Shown here: positions 25,429-34,327 of the stretch, piece by piece
How positions within the stretch are numbered: position 1 is the first letter of the stretch
Layout of the letters: each line of letters opens with the position of its first letter
From: CATQGW01 sp965262235
Lineage (GTDB): Bacteria > Chloroflexota > Dehalococcoidia > Bin125
Direction: 5' to 3'
NCBI GenBank assembly: GCA_965262235.1
Contig: OZ253504.1
Coordinates: forward strand, 1,488,001-1,552,000
DNA: 64,000 bases
The notes under the pieces: model-generated
Databases searched by the model: none
Told to the model about the DNA's origin: nothing
The model's input: the letters and a program-made list of their open reading frames with translations, nothing else
Translations under genes and position numbers: made by a program

Positions 25429-26235
25429 TCAGGCTGGGGCGGCGCCGGGCAGCACCTCGAGAATCCCGCGCAGATCAGGGTAGGTCCAGGTCGCTGCGGC
25501 GCGCAGCCCGCGTTCGCGATCGGGGTCCGAGTAGCGGCGCACGTGGTAGACGGGCAGCCCGGCATTGTTCGAGCCGTTGACATCGGCGTAGGGGCTGTCG
25601 CCCACGTAGAGGATCGCTTCGGCCGGGAGCTCGAGGCTCTCGCACAGCTGGCGATAGAACGGCAGGCGCGGCTTGTAGGACCGCGCGGCCTCGGACGAGA
25701 GCACGACCTCCGCCGTGATCCCCGCCGCTTCGAGCGCCGGCGCAAGGTGCCCGTCGTCGGCATTGCTGGCCACCGCGACGCGGTAGCCGCGCTCGCGCAG
25801 GCCCCCGAACACCTCCGCCACTTCTGGGTAGGCGGGCACTGCCGACATGTGGTCCCAGAGATTCTGGAACGCCCGCTCGGCGGGAATCGCATCAACCGAA
25901 TGGTGCGTGAAGGCGTGCCGAAAGTGCTGCGGCCAGGTCTCCGAGAAGGGACGAAAGACCGGCTCGGGGTCGTCGAGCGAGCCGTCGCGCACGATCCCGT
26001 CCGATTCGGCCAGCGCGCGCGAGGCTTCGATCCAGGCCGCCCAGACCTCCTCGCCGGTCGTGTGGCTGACGCCGTGCTCGACGAGCATCGCGTGAATCAG
26101 GTTCGCGAAGTCGCGCTCCTCCAGCTGCAGCAGCGTGCCGTAGCAATCGAAGGCCACGGCGCGCACCGAGGCGACGGCCTGTTCGGGCCCAACCGCGGGC
26201 GGGGGGAGTTCGCTTGTCTCGGCGGCCTCAGTCAC
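25429..26235 (-). CDS. HAD-family hydrolase, haloacid-dehalogenase type
   Basis: A 268-residue HAD-superfamily enzyme. Motif I is DCYGTLL (nucleophilic Asp), with Tyr at the second position as in 2-haloacid dehalogenases instead of the Asp of typical phosphatases. Motif II is VASNADD, the motif III Lys is in SYKPRL, and motif IV is YVGDSPYADVNG. The cap domain (residues about 45-130) is helical. It could be a dehalogenase or a small-molecule phosphatase; the genus cannot be fixed from sequence. It follows hemB by about 50 bases on the same strand and may be transcribed with the sirohaem genes. Confidence 0.88.
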   Translation of the reverse strand: MTEAAETSELPPPAVGPEQAVASVRAVAFDCYGTLLQLEERDFANLIHAMLVEHGVSHTTGEEVWAAWIEASRALAESDGIVRDGSLDDPEPVFRPFSETWPQHFRHAFTHHSVDAIPAERAFQNLWDHMSAVPAYPEVAEVFGGLRERGYRVAVASNADDGHLAPALEAAGITAEVVLSSEAARSYKPRLPFYRQLCESLELPAEAILYVGDSPYADVNGSNNAGLPVYHVRRYSDPDRERGLRAAATWTYPDLRGILEVLPGAAPA

Positions 26236-26286
26236 AGGATGCTCGCAGGGTGCTGACTAGCTGCTGGCTGACTGCTGACTGGCTGC

Positions 26287-27297
26287 TCACGAGCTGCGGC
26301 GGGCCAGCCAGCGGGCGGCGTCCTTGGCGTGGTAGGTCAGGATCAGGTCGGCGCCGGCGCGGCGGATGCCGGTCAGCGTCTCCAGCACGATCCGCTCCTC
26401 GTCGATCCAGCCATTGGCGGCGGCGGCTTTGACCATCGAGTACTCGCCGCTCACGTTGTAGGCCGCCAGCGGGACATCGAAGCGTAGGCGCGCGTCGCGG
26501 ACGACATCGAGCCAGGCCAGCGCCGGCTTGACCATCACCATGTCGGCGCCCTCGGCGAGGTCGCGCTCGATCGCGCGCAGCGCCTCGCGTCCGTTGGCGG
26601 GGTCCATCTGGTAGGCGCGGCGGTCGCCGAACGCGGGCGCCGAGTCGGCGGCGTCGCGGAACGGGCCGTAGAAGGCGGAGGCGAACTTCGCGGCGTAGGA
26701 GAGCAGCGTCAGGTCTTCGAACCCGCTCTCGTCAAGCGCCTCGCGAATCACGCCGATCCGCCCGTCCATCATGTCGCTCGGCGCGATGATGTCGGCCCCG
26801 GCCTCCGCCTGACTCACCGCAGTCTGGGCCAGCAGCTCGACGCTCGCGTCGTTGATCACTCGGCCCTGGTCGTCGACCAAGCCGCAGTGCCCGTGGTCGG
26901 TGTACTCGCAGAGGCAGACATCGGTGACCACCACGAGGTCGGGATCGGCGTCCTTCAGCTCGCGCACCGCCTGCTGGATGATCCCGTCGGCAGCCCAGGC
27001 CTCGGAGCCCTGCGCATCCTTGCTGGCCGGCAACCCGAACAGCAGGATCGCGGGAATGTCCAGCGACGAGAGCTCCGCCGCCTCGCGCGCCAGCTGGTCC
27101 ACCGAGAGTCGCGACTGACCGGGCATCGAGGAGATCGGGTCGCGCACATCCCGCCCGTGGGTGACGAAGATCGGGTAGATGAAATCGGTTGGGGCAAGCC
27201 GGGTCTCGCGCACCATCGCGCGCAGCGTCTCGCTGCGCCGCAGCCGCCGCATGCGGTGGCCGCTGGGAATGTTCAGCCGGGTTCGTTGCGTCGTCAT
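26287..27297 (-). CDS. hemB: Delta-aminolevulinic acid dehydratase (porphobilinogen synthase)
   Basis: HemB condenses two 5-aminolevulinate molecules to porphobilinogen. The 336-residue product has the zinc-binding cysteine motif DVCLCEYTDHGHCG, the two active-site lysines in SYAAKFAS and MVKPALAW, and the signature YNVSGEYSMVKAAA. The three cysteines indicate the zinc-dependent type. Its ATG overlaps the stop of the cobA-hemD gene by 4 bases, so the two are translationally coupled. Length is normal (about 330). Confidence 0.97.
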   Translation of the reverse strand: MTTQRTRLNIPSGHRMRRLRRSETLRAMVRETRLAPTDFIYPIFVTHGRDVRDPISSMPGQSRLSVDQLAREAAELSSLDIPAILLFGLPASKDAQGSEAWAADGIIQQAVRELKDADPDLVVVTDVCLCEYTDHGHCGLVDDQGRVINDASVELLAQTAVSQAEAGADIIAPSDMMDGRIGVIREALDESGFEDLTLLSYAAKFASAFYGPFRDAADSAPAFGDRRAYQMDPANGREALRAIERDLAEGADMVMVKPALAWLDVVRDARLRFDVPLAAYNVSGEYSMVKAAAANGWIDEERIVLETLTGIRRAGADLILTYHAKDAARWLARRSS

Positions 27298-28823
27298 AGG
27301 GGTGCGCTGCGCTCCCTGCGTGCTTCGATGATCGCGTCCACGAGCCCTTGCATGGTATGTATCACGGCCTCGATCGTCACAGTAATCCCGGCTGCACTCG
27401 CGGCGGCGGTCGTGACCGGGCCGATCGAGGCGACCTCGCAGCCTTGCAGCAGCTCAGCGCCTGCCTGCTCGACGAGGCCGTGCACCGTTGAAGGGGCGGT
27501 GAACGTGATCGTATCGACCTCGCCGTCGCGCAGCTGCTGGAGCACCGCCTGGACCGGGGCGGCCGTCTGCACGTCGTAGACGGCGACATCGTCGACCTGC
27601 GCCCCGCCATCGCGCAGCCCATCGCTGAGTGCGGCGCTTCCCTGAGCGGCGCGCGGCAGCAGGATCCGGCGACCTCGGACGGAGCCGCTGAGCAGCGCGT
27701 CGAGCAGCGCCGCTGAGGTGTAGCGGTCGGGCACGACGTCCGGTCGCAGGCCGACGCGCTCCAGCGCGGCGGCCGTGGCGGGCCCAATTGCGGCGAGCCG
27801 CACCCCCCCGTAGCCACGCGCGTCGCCGCCCGCCTCGCGCAGGTGCTCGTGGAACCGCTGGACGCCGTTGACGCTGGTGAAGACCACGTCGTCGTAGCTG
27901 CCGCGGCGCAGCCGCTCGATCGCCCCATCAATCAGCGCCGCGTCTGCGTCGCGGAGTTCGATCGCCGGCATCACCACCGGGATCGCGCCGTGCGCGCGCA
28001 GCATCGCGGCAAATGCCCTGGCAGAGTGGGCCGGACGGGTGACCAGGATGCGCCGTCCGTGCAAGGGCCGGGACTCGCGCCAGCTGAGGCGGTCACCGAG
28101 CTCGACGACGCGGCCGATCACCAACGTCACGGGCGGCCGCAGGCCCGCGGCGGCGGCGAGAACCGGCAGCTCGGCCAGCGTGCTCGTCACGCTGTGTTGC
28201 TCGGGCAGCGAGGCCCGCTCGATCGCGGCGGCGGGCGTGTCGGCGGCCAGGCCGGCGTCGATCAGGCGCGCGCTGATCTCGGGCAGCGCGCGCCAGCCCA
28301 TCAGCACCACGATCGTCCCGCCGGTCCGCGCGATCGCCCGCCAGTTGATCGGCGGTGCATCGTTGTCCGCCTCCTGGCCGGTCACCACGGTGAAGCTCGA
28401 GGCGTGCCGACGGTCGGTCATGGGGATCCCGGCCAGTGCCGCCGCAGCGGTCGCAGAGCTGATGCCGGGAATCACCTCGAAGGGCACGTCCGCGTCGCGC
28501 AGCGCGTCGGCCTCTTCGCCGCCGCGGCCGAAGACGAACGGGTCCCCGCCCTTCAGGCGCACGACCTGCAATCCCCGTTGGGCCCACTCGATCAGCAGCG
28601 CGTTGATCTGTTCCTGCGGCATGCCGCGCGAGCCCGAGCCGGCGGGGCTCTTGCCGGCGTCGATGATCTCGGCCCGGGCGGGCGCGTGCGCCAACAGCTC
28701 ACGGCTGACGAGACGGTCGTGCACGACCACATCTGCCCTGCTCAGCGCGCTCAGGCCGGCGACGGTGATTAGATCGGGATCGCCCGGACCGGCCCCGACC
28801 AGCGTGACGCGACCGCTACTCAT
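27294..28823 (-). CDS. cobA-hemD: Fused uroporphyrinogen-III C-methyltransferase (CobA/SUMT) and uroporphyrinogen-III synthase (HemD)
   Basis: A 509-residue bifunctional protein. Residues about 1-250 are a SAM-dependent methyltransferase making precorrin-2 (VGAGPGDPDLITVAG, RLKGGDPFVFGRGGEE, GIPMTDRR). Residues about 255-500 are HemD, which closes the tetrapyrrole ring (RRILVTRPAHSARAF, DVVFTSVNGVQRF, FTAPSTVHGLV). Fusions of these two are known in several bacteria. The ATG at 28823 gives MSSGRVTLVGAGPGD; longer starts would run into hemC and are rejected. It follows hemC by 4 bases and overlaps hemB. The gene order channels porphobilinogen to sirohaem. Confidence 0.95.
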   Translation of the reverse strand: MSSGRVTLVGAGPGDPDLITVAGLSALSRADVVVHDRLVSRELLAHAPARAEIIDAGKSPAGSGSRGMPQEQINALLIEWAQRGLQVVRLKGGDPFVFGRGGEEADALRDADVPFEVIPGISSATAAAALAGIPMTDRRHASSFTVVTGQEADNDAPPINWRAIARTGGTIVVLMGWRALPEISARLIDAGLAADTPAAAIERASLPEQHSVTSTLAELPVLAAAAGLRPPVTLVIGRVVELGDRLSWRESRPLHGRRILVTRPAHSARAFAAMLRAHGAIPVVMPAIELRDADAALIDGAIERLRRGSYDDVVFTSVNGVQRFHEHLREAGGDARGYGGVRLAAIGPATAAALERVGLRPDVVPDRYTSAALLDALLSGSVRGRRILLPRAAQGSAALSDGLRDGGAQVDDVAVYDVQTAAPVQAVLQQLRDGEVDTITFTAPSTVHGLVEQAGAELLQGCEVASIGPVTTAAASAAGITVTIEAVIHTMQGLVDAIIEARRERSAPL

Positions 28824-28827
28824 CTGC

Positions 28828-29742
28828 TCATCGCTCGATCTCCGCGAGCAACTCCCGGCCGCCCCGATCGAGCAGCAGCGCTCCCACTTCGCTGCCGATC
28901 TCGACGGCGTCCGCATCGCTGCCCGAACGCTGCACCTCGATGCGCCGCGCGCCATCGAGGCTGAGCAACCGCGCCAGCACGGTCACCTGCCCGCCGCGCG
29001 TGTGCGCCAGCGAAGCGATCGGCAGGCTGCAGCCGACCCCAATCGCAGCGAGCACCGCGCGCTCGGCGCTCACCGACACCCGCGTCGGGCGGTCGTCGCA
29101 AGCCTCAAGCGCGGCGCGGGTAGCCGTGTCGTCGGCGCGGCATTGCAGCGCGATCGCTCCCTGGCCGGGGGCGGGCAGCATCACGTCGGGCGGCAGCAGC
29201 TCGGTCGCGGCGTCTGCTCGATTCAGCCGGATCAGGCCGGCGGCGGCCAACAGCAGGGCGTCGACTTCGCCGTCGGCGAGTTTGCGCAGCCGCGTATCGA
29301 CGTTGCCGCGGATATCGGTGGGCACCAGCTGCGGCCAGCGCGCCAGCAGCTGCGCCGCCCGCCGCCGACTGCCCGTGCCCACGGTCGAGCCCGGCGGCAG
29401 CGCAGCGAGCGGAGCGCCGTCGCGCGTCGCCACCGCATCACGCACATCAGCGCGCGGCAGAAACGCCGCCAGCACCGTCCCGTCCAGCGGCGCCGAGGGC
29501 ACGTCTTTGGCGCTGTGCACCGCGACATCAATGGCGCCATCCAGCAGCGCCTGCTCAAGCGCGCGCACGAAGACGCCACGCCCGCCCAGCGTGTGCAGCG
29601 AGGTCGTGCGGTCGCGGTCGCCCTCCGACTGGATGATCACCTCAATCGTCTCAGCGCCGCCGGCCTGAATCGCGGTTGCGGCCTCGGCAGTCTGGATCCG
29701 GGCGAGGATGCTGCCGCGGGTACCGAGGCGCAGCGGCGCCAT
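28828..29742 (-). CDS. hemC: Porphobilinogen deaminase (hydroxymethylbilane synthase)
   Basis: HemC polymerises four porphobilinogens into hydroxymethylbilane. The 304-residue product begins MAPLRLGTRGSILA, contains HSAKDVPS and the conserved LPAPGQGA, and has the dipyrromethane cofactor attachment cysteine at about C238 (VGCSLPI). The ATG at 29742 is chosen because it starts at the conserved N-terminal strand; 50 upstream codons in frame are the shadow of the preceding gene. It sits 1 base after the precorrin-2 dehydrogenase stop and 4 bases before cobA-hemD. Confidence 0.95.
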   Translation of the reverse strand: MAPLRLGTRGSILARIQTAEAATAIQAGGAETIEVIIQSEGDRDRTTSLHTLGGRGVFVRALEQALLDGAIDVAVHSAKDVPSAPLDGTVLAAFLPRADVRDAVATRDGAPLAALPPGSTVGTGSRRRAAQLLARWPQLVPTDIRGNVDTRLRKLADGEVDALLLAAAGLIRLNRADAATELLPPDVMLPAPGQGAIALQCRADDTATRAALEACDDRPTRVSVSAERAVLAAIGVGCSLPIASLAHTRGGQVTVLARLLSLDGARRIEVQRSGSDADAVEIGSEVGALLLDRGGRELLAEIER

Positions 29743-29743
29743 C

Positions 29744-30460
29744 TCAGGCGTCCCTCGAGACGCGGCAGGGTTCGAGCAGGCTGTCGAGCCGCGGCTGCGC
29801 GTGGTCGCGCAGCGGCGCGCCCAGCCGCGCGAGCAGCAGCGCCTTGGCCTGGCCGCGGCTGCGCTGCGCCAGCAACACACGCAGACGGCCATCGATCGCC
29901 TGCTGCCACGCGTCGGCGGGGATCGGCCGGAAGACGCGCAGTCGGCGCAGGTCGGCGCGCACTTCGGCGACCAGCTCAGCCAGCGGCGCGGTGTCGTCGC
30001 CGAAGTAGGCGGTCAGCTCTTCGCGAACCCGCCGCGCGATCGCGGGGCTGCCGCCGCCGGTCGAAATCGCGATCGTCAGCGGCGACTCGCGCACCACCGC
30101 GGGCAGGATGAAGTCACAGTTGGCGGGATCGTCGGCCGCGTTGAGTAGAATCCCGCGCCGCCGGGCCTCCTGCGAGAGTCGGGCATTCGCCGCAGCGTCG
30201 CCCTGCGCGGCCATCACGACTGCGAAGCCCTGCATGTCGCCGTCGCAGTACTCGCGCGGCCAATGCACGATCTGGTCGTCGTCGCGCAGGCCGATCAGTT
30301 CATCGTCCAGACGCTCCGCCACGACGGTGATCGCAGCCCCCGCAGTCCGCAACCCACGCACCTTCTCAGCCGCGAGCGCTCCGCCGCCGACCACGAGCAC
30401 CGGACGCGCCCGCAGGTCGAGGAAGATCGGGTACCAGGCCGGCGACGCAGAATCGCTCAA
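29744..30460 (-). CDS. sirC: Precorrin-2 dehydrogenase / sirohydrochlorin ferrochelatase (SirC/CysG-N type)
   Basis: This 238-residue protein oxidises precorrin-2 to sirohydrochlorin with NAD+ and may insert iron, like the N-terminal half of CysG. It has the Rossmann motif PVLVVGGGALAAEKV near residues 19-33, then AADDPANCDFILPA and the active-site region TISTGGGSP-like (IAISTGGGSPAIARRVR). The best start is a TTG at 30460 (LSDSASPAWYP), with GGAG 5 bases upstream; the longer frame upstream is Arg/Ala-rich shadow. It starts the sirohaem operon (sirC-hemC-cobA/hemD-hemB) and begins 11 bases after the upstream GH43-like gene ends. Confidence 0.9.
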   Translation of the reverse strand: MSDSASPAWYPIFLDLRARPVLVVGGGALAAEKVRGLRTAGAAITVVAERLDDELIGLRDDDQIVHWPREYCDGDMQGFAVVMAAQGDAAANARLSQEARRRGILLNAADDPANCDFILPAVVRESPLTIAISTGGGSPAIARRVREELTAYFGDDTAPLAELVAEVRADLRRLRVFRPIPADAWQQAIDGRLRVLLAQRSRGQAKALLLARLGAPLRDHAQPRLDSLLEPCRVSRDA

Positions 30461-30471
30461 GCGAACTCCAG

Positions 30472-31398
30472 CTAGAGGTCCAGTTCGGCCAGGGCGATCC
30501 CTCGCTCGCCCTGCACGCTGTAGAGCAGCCACGCCCGGCCGTTCTCCGTGAACACGCCAGGGTCGCGTAGCTGATTGACCGGATCCGGCGACCAGCCGCG
30601 CACGGAGGGCGCGTGCGGCAGGTTGGCGCCCTCCCAGTCGTGTTCGGGCCGCAGCAGCTCCTGCTCGGGTCCCGCCTGCCAGTCGCGCCAGTCGCTGCGC
30701 GTGTCGACGGCCGAGACGTAGATTCGCTCCGGCGCCTCGCCGACCAGCGTCCAAAAGACCCACAGCGTATCGCCGCGCTGCAGCAGCGCGCAGTGGCGCA
30801 TGTCGTTGCTGAACAGCTGTGGGCCGTGCTCGAAGTTGGTCAGTCCGTCGTCGGAGCGGCAGAGGATGCCCGGCATCGCCATGCCGATCCAGTCCTCCTC
30901 GCGCTGCAACATCCGCAGATAGGAGTTGGCCAGCAGCTCTTCAGCCGGTTCGAATTGGATGCCGTCCTTCGACCGCGCCACGCGGGTGCGCTGGTTGCCG
31001 TCGGGCAACGCGCCGTGGAAGTACATGCGGATCTCGCGCCGCTCCTCGTCGACGTGCACATCGGGGGAGGCGACGTGCGGGTAGAACCAGCCCCTCTCGA
31101 TGCCCGCCGCGATGCGTGGGTCGTCGACGTTGAAATCCTCGCGCTCGTGAGGGAATGCGGTCTGCTCGACGGCCAGCGTGCCCGGCTCGTAGGTGCTCCA
31201 CGGCCCCTCAACCGAATCCGCGCTGGCCAGCCGGATGTAGCGCCCGTGGTGGTCGGCGAAATAGAGCAGGTAGGCGCCCGGCGCGTCGGTCAGCCATTCG
31301 GGCGTGCGGATCAGCGAGGGCCCGTTGATGTTCACGCCCATCCGGGTGTCCATGTTCGGACGGATGATGGGCCCGTCGCCGACGCGTCGTGCTCGCAT
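30472..31398 (-). CDS. Five-bladed-propeller / GH43-like protein
   Basis: A 308-residue protein beginning MRARRVGDGPIIRPNMD, with AGGAG 7 bases upstream of the ATG at 31398. Repeated strands (NINGPSLIRTPEWL, GAYLLYFADHHGRYIRLA, DDPRIAAG, IRMYFHGAL, WVFWTLVG, RDPGVFTENGRAWLLYSV) suggest a beta-propeller like glycoside hydrolase family 43 and relatives. Conserved acidic residues are present, but which are catalytic is unclear. No signal peptide is seen, so it is likely cytoplasmic. It is not obviously related to the sirohaem genes behind it. Substrate unknown. Confidence 0.7.
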   Translation of the reverse strand: MRARRVGDGPIIRPNMDTRMGVNINGPSLIRTPEWLTDAPGAYLLYFADHHGRYIRLASADSVEGPWSTYEPGTLAVEQTAFPHEREDFNVDDPRIAAGIERGWFYPHVASPDVHVDEERREIRMYFHGALPDGNQRTRVARSKDGIQFEPAEELLANSYLRMLQREEDWIGMAMPGILCRSDDGLTNFEHGPQLFSNDMRHCALLQRGDTLWVFWTLVGEAPERIYVSAVDTRSDWRDWQAGPEQELLRPEHDWEGANLPHAPSVRGWSPDPVNQLRDPGVFTENGRAWLLYSVQGERGIALAELDL

Positions 31399-31502
31399 GC
31401 TCGGACTCCTGTCGCAATCGGCGTCGATTCCACCACGCCTTTGCCGATGGTAGTGCGCGATAGGCTGGCCTCGCTGTGGGTGCGTGAGCGCGAGGGAGCG
31501 GG

Positions 31503-32117
31503 ATGTCACTGCAGACCGGCGCGCTGCGCGAGACGATCGAGATGCTGATTCTCGGCCTGGTCGTCTTCCTGCTGGCTCGCGAGGCGGTGCAGAACTTTCA
31601 GGTCGAGGGCAGCAGCATGCTGCCGACGCTGAACAACTCCGACCTCGTGCTGGTCAACAAGGTCGGCTACTGGAAGCTCAAGATCGGCCCGTTCGACGCG
31701 CTGATCCCCGGCCGCAACAACGGCGAGTTCCTGATGGGCGGGCCCGACCGCGGCTCGGTGGTCATCTTTCGTCCGCCCTACAACTCCGACAAGGACTTCG
31801 TCAAGCGCGTGATCGGCCTGCCCGGCGACACCGTCGAGGTGCGCGACGGGCGGGTCTGGGTCAACGGCCACCGGCTGCAGGAGTTCGACTACACCGCGGC
31901 GCTGCCGAACTACAGCTGGGGCCCGGCCCGGATTCCCCCCGAGCACTACTTCGTGCTGGGTGACAATCGCAACCGCAGCTCCGACTCGCACAGTTTCGGG
32001 CCGATCCACGAGGACCACATCGTCGGCGAGGTAATCCTGCGCTGGTTCCCGCTCGACCGGATCAGCACCGGCGTCGGCCTGCCCACCATCGACGAGACAG
32101 GAGAGTTGCTCCCATGA
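31503..32117 (+). CDS. lepB: Signal peptidase I
   Basis: LepB removes signal peptides from exported proteins. The 204-residue protein has one membrane helix (residues about 11-27), the catalytic Ser at S38 (GSSMLPTL) and the catalytic Lys at K101 (DFVKRVIGLPGD), and the box-D/E motif VLGDNRNRSSDSHSFGPI. The active site faces outside. The ATG at 31503 has GGGAG upstream. Its last four bases overlap the pyrE start (ATGA), so the two are coupled. It could process the large secreted and lipoprotein-free exported proteins of this region. Confidence 0.96.
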   Translation: MSLQTGALRETIEMLILGLVVFLLAREAVQNFQVEGSSMLPTLNNSDLVLVNKVGYWKLKIGPFDALIPGRNNGEFLMGGPDRGSVVIFRPPYNSDKDFVKRVIGLPGDTVEVRDGRVWVNGHRLQEFDYTAALPNYSWGPARIPPEHYFVLGDNRNRSSDSHSFGPIHEDHIVGEVILRWFPLDRISTGVGLPTIDETGELLP

Positions 32118-32677
32118 CCAACGCAGATGCGGCGCTCGCGTCGCTGCGTGGGGTCGGCGCGGTGCTGGAAGGGCATTTCCAGTACGCGTCAGGCCGGCAC
32201 GGTCCGATCTACGTGGAGAAGTTCCGGCTGCTCGAGCATCCCGAGGTGACCGCCCGGCTGTGCGCCCAGATCGCCGAGCGGTTCAGCGGAGCAGCGATCG
32301 AGGTCGTGGTCGGCCCAACGACGGGCGGGATTCTGCTCGCGCACGAGACCGCGCGCGCGCTTGGCACGCGGATGTTCTTCGCCGAGCGCGGAACACCCGG
32401 CGGCCGGGTCTTCGAGCGCGGCTTCAGCTTCACAGCCGGCCAGCCGACGCTGGTCGTCGACGACGTGCTGACCACCGGCGGCTCGGTCCAGGAGACGATC
32501 GACGCAGTGCGCGCCGCGGGCGGCGAGCCGGTCGGCGTGGGCGTGGTCGTCGACCGCACAAACGGCGCGACCGACTTCGGCCTCCCGTTCTTCGCCTGCA
32601 TCGCGCTGGAAGTCCCCAGCTACCCCGCCGACGAATGCCCGCTCTGCGGATCCGGCGCGCCCCTCACCATCACCTAG
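32114..32677 (+). CDS. pyrE: Orotate phosphoribosyltransferase
   Basis: PyrE joins orotate and PRPP to orotidine 5'-phosphate in pyrimidine synthesis. The 187-residue product has FQYASGRHGPIYVEK near the N-terminus, GPTTGGILLAHETA, and the PRPP motif LVVDDVLTTGGSV. The last residues hold a CPLC pair, common in some bacterial forms. It overlaps lepB by 4 bases at its start and the stop of the convergent methyltransferase gene by 4 bases at its end. Other pyr genes are not nearby. Confidence 0.93.
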   Translation: MTNADAALASLRGVGAVLEGHFQYASGRHGPIYVEKFRLLEHPEVTARLCAQIAERFSGAAIEVVVGPTTGGILLAHETARALGTRMFFAERGTPGGRVFERGFSFTAGQPTLVVDDVLTTGGSVQETIDAVRAAGGEPVGVGVVVDRTNGATDFGLPFFACIALEVPSYPADECPLCGSGAPLTIT

Positions 32678-34305
32678 CTGCCCAACACGGGCTGGAAGCC
32701 CTCGTCAAGCTGCCGCCGCGGTGCGCGCTTGAACGTGTAGTTCGCGGCGAAGCGGGGATATTCCGCCTGCGTCCCCTCCAGCAGCTGTTCGATCGTGAGG
32801 ATCTGAACTCGCGGATACTTGTTGTCGGGGAGGTTATTCGGCGTATAGAAGCCGGCCGAGAGCGCTTCCTGGATCATCGGCTCAGTCGGCGGGCTGAGCG
32901 TGATGAACAGCCCGCATCGCGCCTGCTCGCGCTCCATATCCCCCTTGAGCGTCGCGATCTGGCCGCGATTCACATGTCCACTCTTGACCTGCACGATGAT
33001 CCGCTTGGCCTTGCCGCTATTGTCATCGAAGAAATTGATGTAGCCATCGACGCCCGAATCAGCGCCCTTCTTGCCGCCCGAAGCCGGGCGCGCGTCAACG
33101 AGCCCAAGCGCCCAGTACTCGAACTGGTAGCGGCCGTCGTGCTCGCTCTCGGTGGCCAGCGCGCGAGCGCTTTCAACATCCTGAGGCAGGCCGACCACGG
33201 AAAAGTCGGAGAGATCAGCGCCGAAGCTGTCGCGCAGGCGGTGCTTCATCAGGGCGATGGCGACGTGCGTGATGTCGATGCCGATCCAGCAGCGCTTGAG
33301 CCGCTCGGCGACCGCGACCGCTGTTCCGCAGCCGCAGAACGGATCAAGCACGATGTCGCCCTCGTTGCTGCTGGCGTTGATGATTCGCTCGAGCAGCGCT
33401 TCCGGCTTTTGTGTGGGATAGCCGAGCCGCTCTCGATGCCACGATCTGAGCGCCGCAATATCCGACCAGATGTCCTGGGGGGGTTGCCCTTTCGCCTCGT
33501 CGAGATAGCGCTTCCTTCTCGCGATGCCGTTTCGCGTGTAGTACACGCGACCCTCTGCATCGAGCTGCGTCATGGTTTCGATCGGCACGCGCCAGGCGCG
33601 TGTCACACAATTCCATTCATACTCATAGCCGCCACCCTGAAGTCCGGCTGTCCCGAGATTGGCAGACATGAATCGCCGCCCGTCAGGATCGGTATATCGA
33701 TAGTACCGATCCACATAGTCAGCCTCATACGGCCGAAAGGACTCGTTCCAGACATACTCCTCCGACTTCGAGAAGAACAAGAGCGTGTCGTGGACTCGAC
33801 CGTGGCGTCTGGCGTCACTGTGCGCGCTGGTACGTTTCCAGATCACCTCATTGCGGAACTGGTCCGGCCCGAAGGTTGCATCCATTAGCAGCTTGAGGTA
33901 GTGACTCGACGTCGGATCGCAGTGCAGGTAGATGCTGCCCGTCGGCTTCAACACCCGCTGTAGCTCGGCCATCCGCTGAGTCATCATCGTCAGGTAGGCC
34001 ATCATGTCGTTCTGGCCGAGGAACTCACGCATCGCCTGCAGGAGCCGACCGAGCGGCTCGGGGCCGCGCAGCACGACCTCCTGGTAGGCCCGCTCCGAAT
34101 CGATTGTCCAGTGCCAGGTGTCGTCGAACGCCGTGATCTGGGCGGCCGACTCCTCGCCGGAGCGCTCGCGGAAGAGCACGTTGTAGGTGGCGTTGGAGTT
34201 GAACGGCGGGTCGAGGTAGATCAGATCGACCGACTCATCGGCCACGTGCTCACGCAGCACGCCCAGATTGTCCCCGAAGTAGAGCTGGTTGAGCCAATCA
34301 GCCAC
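32674..34305 (-). CDS. Beta-class DNA methyltransferase fused to an Mrr-like endonuclease domain
   Basis: A 543-residue protein. The methyltransferase part (1-380) has the catalytic motif DPPF at D32-F35 before the SAM-binding motif DPFCGCGT at about 321-328; this order marks the beta class of N6-adenine/N4-cytosine enzymes. Between them lies a long target-recognition region. Residues about 405-480 resemble an Mrr-type restriction domain with D420 (GVDGYINF) and Q439-V-K441, i.e. a D...QxK active site. Modification and cleavage would then lie in one chain. The start is GTG at 34305 with GGAGG 8 bases upstream. A relic of another methyltransferase precedes it. Specificity is unknown. Confidence 0.88.
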   Translation of the reverse strand: MADWLNQLYFGDNLGVLREHVADESVDLIYLDPPFNSNATYNVLFRERSGEESAAQITAFDDTWHWTIDSERAYQEVVLRGPEPLGRLLQAMREFLGQNDMMAYLTMMTQRMAELQRVLKPTGSIYLHCDPTSSHYLKLLMDATFGPDQFRNEVIWKRTSAHSDARRHGRVHDTLLFFSKSEEYVWNESFRPYEADYVDRYYRYTDPDGRRFMSANLGTAGLQGGGYEYEWNCVTRAWRVPIETMTQLDAEGRVYYTRNGIARRKRYLDEAKGQPPQDIWSDIAALRSWHRERLGYPTQKPEALLERIINASSNEGDIVLDPFCGCGTAVAVAERLKRCWIGIDITHVAIALMKHRLRDSFGADLSDFSVVGLPQDVESARALATESEHDGRYQFEYWALGLVDARPASGGKKGADSGVDGYINFFDDNSGKAKRIIVQVKSGHVNRGQIATLKGDMEREQARCGLFITLSPPTEPMIQEALSAGFYTPNNLPDNKYPRVQILTIEQLLEGTQAEYPRFAANYTFKRAPRRQLDEGFQPVLGS

Positions 34306-34327
34306 GCAGATCGCCTCCGCTCGGAGC

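Noticed and set aside
26252..26280. Three GCTGACT copies between the HAD and hemB genes
   Set aside because: Too short and imperfectly spaced to call a repeat array; probably chance.
28039..30111. 690-residue plus-strand frame over the sirohaem genes
   Set aside because: Covers hemC, cobA-hemD and sirC on the other strand; composition is Ser/Arg/Ala shadow.
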